Assembly: GCA_030141605.1 (NCBI GenBank)
Contig: JAQGDQ010000044.1
Location: 406,001-470,000, forward strand
Source: Tubiluchus corallicola
Lineage: Eukaryota; Priapulida; Priapulimorpha; Priapulimorphida; Tubiluchidae
Length of the DNA stretch: 64,000 nt
Direction: 5' to 3'
Part shown: piece after piece, positions 59,566 through 64,000 of the stretch
Numbering within the stretch: the stretch's first letter is position 1
Layout of the letters: each line of letters opens with the position of its first letter
Notes under the pieces: model-generated
Told to the model about the DNA's origin: nothing
Database searches by the model: none
The model's input: only the letters and a program-made list of their open reading frames with translations
Position numbers and translations under genes: made by a program

Positions 59566-60799
59566 GAAATGCTGTGAAATGCAGGAACTGCAGCAGAAAC
59601 GACTTGCACAATACATAAATACAGTTTCACTACTAAAAATTTTAAAATAAGTCCCGAAATAACAAGGAAAATGATCTTTGTGAAGGGAACCAGAAAAATT
59701 AATAAAACATTTCCCATAAAAAAATTGAAAAGATACAGTGATTTAGCTAAAAATTGTCTTAAGATTGAAGGAAGTACAAAATAAGCTCAAGAACACTAAA
59801 TACTAACATGAGATTAGTATTTGGCAATTTTTTTGGTTTTCCTGTTTTCTTCTTTAACCTGAATGGTCAACGTGAAACGTAGTGTCTTTAACTCCTTCCT
59901 TCACTGTGATTTTTTAGTAATTAACAGTACATCAAATTAGCATTTCTCAGCGAGAGAACTTTAAGTATTTAAAACAAAATGACTTAAAAATGCTGCCAAA
60001 GTTCGCAAGTACAGCAAGAAACGTTTCTGTGATTAAACATTTCCGTGATTGCCTTGTCGACAAAAGTTCCGTAGAAAAGCAAATGTACCAGTTTTGTCGT
60101 TTTTTGTGCCATAATTGAGCTATTTTCATATTTACAATTACACCGAGAACAGTACATTGCACCCAGTACCTTTGCTGAAGTACAGTCACTCTCACTTTCA
60201 TACATGCCTGATTATGGGATTATTCCATTGCGAACTCATAATTACGCTCGTTACTCGCGACTGTGTCTACACTCTCTACTCTCGCGTGCGCAGACATGTA
60301 CCATTATTTCTACATAATGACGGCAATTTGGCAAAAATGTTATAATTCGTCCGCAGTTAGAGCATAACTGTAGAACAATGCCGCGGTAACGTACAAGAAT
60401 GCAGCAATTTGTTTTGAAAGTGAGGGTTTACAATGGCGTACAAAAGACCCACACTTCCAAACTCATTTAGAGACAATGCCCATAACATAATAGTCAACAT
60501 ACTGCTTTTAAACTGAAAAGTCAAGGGTCCCAGTTTCACTATCAAGGTCTATCAGAAATATATGGTTTAAGCCTAATATTAAAAGCCTAAAAATGAAAAA
60601 CCTCTGGAGTCCATCTGTGTGTAACTTCTTATACTGTAACTGCGCATACTAGATACCAAAAGCCGAGAGAAAGTAAAACCAAATTAAATTAAATGAAAAT
60701 TAAATTAACAACAAAGAATCAAAGTCTTAATAATTATAAACAACAAAAGAAGCATTGAGGCGACAAAAAACTGTCTATTTATTAAAGAAAAAATGGACC

Positions 60800-61260
60800 A
60801 GACCTTAAAATACAGCTCAAAATAATCTACCCTATAAAATACTGAAAAGGAACATACTATTTTTTCCAAGGATGGTAATACTGTTCGCGTTTATAGTTCT
60901 TCGCTGCTACGTGTATACCTAAAACAGGTGCTGTACCTCTCAGTTCAGAGGTGTTCAGTTGTGGCGTAGTACACATGTTTGAGAGCTCATGCAGGAGCAC
61001 AGCGGTATACTTGAAATTTCATTTTTATACTTAAAATTTGCTTTTTTTGTATGTCACAGAAACTGTTGTGCAATAGCACTGTACTTCGATTTTTACTTTC
61101 GCAAACACGTCAACATGCTCGTGGAATGCTTGTGCTGTTGAAAATTATGTTCGTTTATGACATTATCACTAGTTGAGCTTGCCAACAATTAATTAAGTTT
61201 TTAACTCATAATTTAATTATCAGAAATACTTTGGCATTATTTATACATGTCGAAGTGAAT
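60800..61260. repeat. Dispersed repeat, copy 2
   Basis: Same orientation as 23785-24310. Shares AACATACTATTTTTTCC, CAGGTGCTGTACCTCTCAGT and CATAATTTAATTATCAGAAA. It lies upstream of the gene, so the family is not tied to gene duplication. Confidence 0.7.
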
Positions 61261-61457
61261 TGAGCACTCTTAGTTTTTGCGATTCTACTTTTTGTCACCA
61301 CCACCATAATCACCACCTCCTACCATGTGCATTAATTTTTAAAAATTTGGCGTATGCAATACATGTACACTAGACTCTAGTAAGAAGAGTACTCAGATTT
61401 AAATTTAAAGTAAATTTAAACAAGATTTAAATTAAATACGTGGAAGAGCCAGCATTT

Positions 61458-61677
61458 AGGAACCAACATGTTTATTAAGCACAGATGATCGTTTCGACTT
61501 AGCAACCAAAAAGGTATAATTAGCACATTCGATAGTGCAATAATTTTCAATACAGTTGTGTGCCTTAATATTGCACTACCAAGTGTACTAATTATTACTT
61601 TTTGGCTTGATTTATAGCATTGAAAATGACTACTAAGTCTAAACAATCATCTGAGCTTAATAAGCATGTTGATTCCT
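61458..61677. repeat. Foldback (MITE-like) element, about 220 bp
   Basis: The ends AGGAACCAACATGTTTATTA and, reversed, AGGAATCAACATGCTTATTA pair. Inner arms share AGATGATCGTTT/AGATGATTGTTT and ATAGTGCAAT-like blocks. No target duplication was recognised. Confidence 0.75.
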
Positions 61678-64000
61678 CAATGTCTAGATTATTATACCTC
61701 ACATTTGGCAAGCAATTTAGAGTTTCCAAACATCAGAAGCGGAGGTAATTCATGTGGCAGCGCAGCAATTATTCACGGCTCATTTACGTCCACTAAACTT
61801 TGATCGTGAAAACGTGGACTTGAAAAGATTTGCCAAGGCTGTCAAAGCACAAGATAAGGAAACAAGTAGTTTCAAGAGTCAAGTAAAAAGCTAGCATTAC
61901 AGCCCCAAAAAGCCACTTAGATCGTAAAGTGTCACACCGTATAAGAGAATCGAGCTACTTCTATTCAAAGGTTTGATTTGCCGAAAATATGCAGGACAAT
62001 AAGCACTTTTTATGAAATATTTTAAAATTTGTACTCAGATTTAATTAACAGTCTTATTAACTAATATAATTACAAGCACAATCTAGACTTTCAAAAGAAT
62101 GTTTAATACACAAGTTTTTTTTGTATTTTGTGAACAATCGAATGTCTGTGTCTTTATAGAAAAAAGAAAGTGCATAGACAAAAGAGGCTTTTGTGTTTTA
62201 AGAAATTACGCTTATATCCAGTTATTCACCAAGTAGTATGTGCAACATTCACATCTCAATCTTATGATTATATTACACTATTAATTTATTTTTCTTCAAC
62301 AGTTTGCATTACATAAACATTTAAAATGCAAAAATGCAAATGGACAATAGAAAAGGGGAATGAAAAACCATAGATTAACAAGCCAACCACCGTTAGGTGC
62401 CACATATTAGTGAGATGTCAATAGTGAAATGTCAGATGTTATAGTTTATGAAAAATTTTTTTGAAACTAAACATATGACAGTCATCAGTTCTCTGATTTT
62501 AATTCGAAAACAATTCCTGGAACCTCGTTCAACTGGAATATGTATATTAGTGCATAGTTCTGACAATCCGTCTGCAAAGTATTAAGCTATGGCATGATAG
62601 TTTCTCATGGTCCAAAAACCTTAGACTATCTCCTGTCATAACACTATGTAAACAGATGAAAATTTAATACACAAAACCAGAAAGTCCACATAACTTACAA
62701 TCGGATCAAACGATCAGCGATCATTTTCGCATTGCATGACGAATACGCTTAGCAAGAAACCTTGAGATGCTAGAAATGCAAACTGCCTAACCATTATAAC
62801 TGGACAAACTGCTTTGCTGCACGAGAAGATTATTCTACTTTTGGACATGTTTACAGCCTTGGGGTTGTTTCTACAAACTGATGTATAAGCAAAAACCTAG
62901 TATTATAATAAAAATACTTAGACGATATACTAACTTGTTCTAAAGCAATTAAAACACTAATTAAGAACTCTTAAGCCAACTTTACAATGAGACTACTACT
63001 TGCACCAATCTTGCTGAAAATTATCGTGTTTCCTAAGTATCCTGGTCTTGGTATTCAGCATTGGCAAGAATTCAAATGAACGAGGGATTTATAATAGCGA
63101 TTTATAAACATTTTTATATTATGTGTTTTCAACAAATAAGAGCAAAAAAACTAGTGCAAAACTTGATCAGGCTAACACAGAGCAAAGTTGCAAAGTTTCA
63201 CCCTGTGCTGACTAGGCTAAACAAGTAACACAACAAACACAAGCCAAAAATCAATGATCTACTGTTTGTTGCTGGGGTCCCTCATGGATTTCATAGAGTG
63301 TAGACATTAAACAATTATAGTATTCTTTTGTGTAATGGTGCCAGTTTTGATTCGTACTGTTATACAAGTGTATGATAAGTGCTTGTAGCATCATTTAATA
63401 CTATTTAGTTCAGTATTGCTATTTCACTTGTTGCATTTCAGTGCATCATCCATGCATTCTTATACATTTAATACAATGGGCCAAAATGAAGGTTTTCGGA
63501 CCATCCTTCCAAAATTTGAGTTTAATTCTAGATGCTACAGAATTTAACTTTTTCCTTACATTCCCAAAAACATATCTTTATATTGTAATATACTAACTGT
63601 AATTCTGTTTTCATATATGGACCAGTATGTCTTATTTTTAGACCAATTTCCATCTGCGCACACAAGCCATATAATGTGTTCTACTAGCTATTTATCAATC
63701 TCGATCTAGGGGGGCACTTGATAGGTCAGTCTTGGTCCTGATCCAAATGTGCTCATTTTTATTGAGCCAAGAAATTGCAAACGTTGCTCACGCACACTTA
63801 GTAAAACTAGAATTTTCATTATTGGTAAATAACATATATGTTACTAAGTTAGATACAGTAAAACCTTGGTTTACTAAAGGTCATATAAGTTACCGATTGA
63901 ACTTGAAACTAGGCAGAAACAAAAGAGATTAAAAACTACCTGTAAGAACTTAAGGGTGTCAAACACAATACACCCTCAGTGTAACAAACTTAGATAATGA

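Larger units (their letters stand above)
57342..64000. other. Upstream flank of the large gene, no exon identified
   Basis: The start codon, signal peptide and promoter should lie here or beyond the window. About 60190-60320 is richer in CpG than its surroundings (ACTCGCGACTG, CTCTCGCGTGCGCAG). A minus-strand ATG near 60200 opens a short frame (MKVRVTVLQQRYWVQCTVL) with a possible phase-1 donor G|GTGTAA, which could join VSGQ in the first LDLa exon. This is weak. Otherwise I see LINE debris, a dispersed repeat and a foldback. From 61680 to 64000 I see nothing. Confidence 0.4.

Overview
This window is eukaryotic and animal: AT-rich DNA with GT-AG introns, retrotransposon debris, SINEs, MITE-like foldbacks, and one large multi-exon gene on the minus strand. 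The gene encodes LDL-receptor class A (LDLa), SEA and calcium-binding EGF domains, a combination typical of metazoan cell-surface proteins. Domain content and repeats suggest an invertebrate. I cannot name the phylum: a sponge, cnidarian or other early-branching lineage is possible, but that is a guess. No bacterial feature, CRISPR array or complete rRNA or tRNA gene was found.

Layout in plus-strand coordinates. 1-9536 is intergenic and holds LINE and SINE fragments, a hAT-type MITE with an 8-bp target duplication, an (ACTAT)n array and a cluster of RFX X-box-like motifs. 9537-57341 is the gene, transcribed right to left. I assembled 55 coding exons by hand; every exon joins in frame and the sum is about 3,609 codons plus a stop. 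From the N side they encode two LDLa domains, an 842-codon Thr/Ser/Pro mucin exon, an EGF-like linker, eight consecutive SEA + cbEGF + EGF + cysteine-rich modules, a transmembrane helix, and a cytoplasmic tail of about 460 residues rich in Gly, Gln, Ser and Thr. The first exon with the signal peptide was not found. 57342-64000 is the upstream flank, with a decayed LINE reverse transcriptase, a dispersed repeat and a foldback element.

The eight modules share a nearly fixed exon plan. SEA part A is always 128 nt, SEA part B is 256-265 nt, cbEGF is 141-153 nt, the first half of the next EGF is usually 70 nt, and its second half is 185-203 nt. The phase pattern is constant, which points to tandem duplication of a phase-1 module. 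The position equivalent to the SEA self-cleavage serine is not serine in any module, so the ectodomain probably stays uncleaved there. The arrangement recalls SEA-EGF membrane mucins and interphotoreceptor matrix proteoglycans, but I know no described protein with exactly this order and module count; a database search would decide that.

Splicing oddities include a GC-AG intron after SEA 3, a 31-bp minisatellite that supplies a splice donor in module 4, extra introns splitting SEA 1 and 2, decoy copies of a cbEGF acceptor in an intron of module 1, and a dispersed SINE family whose head resembles the internal promoter region of 5S rRNA.
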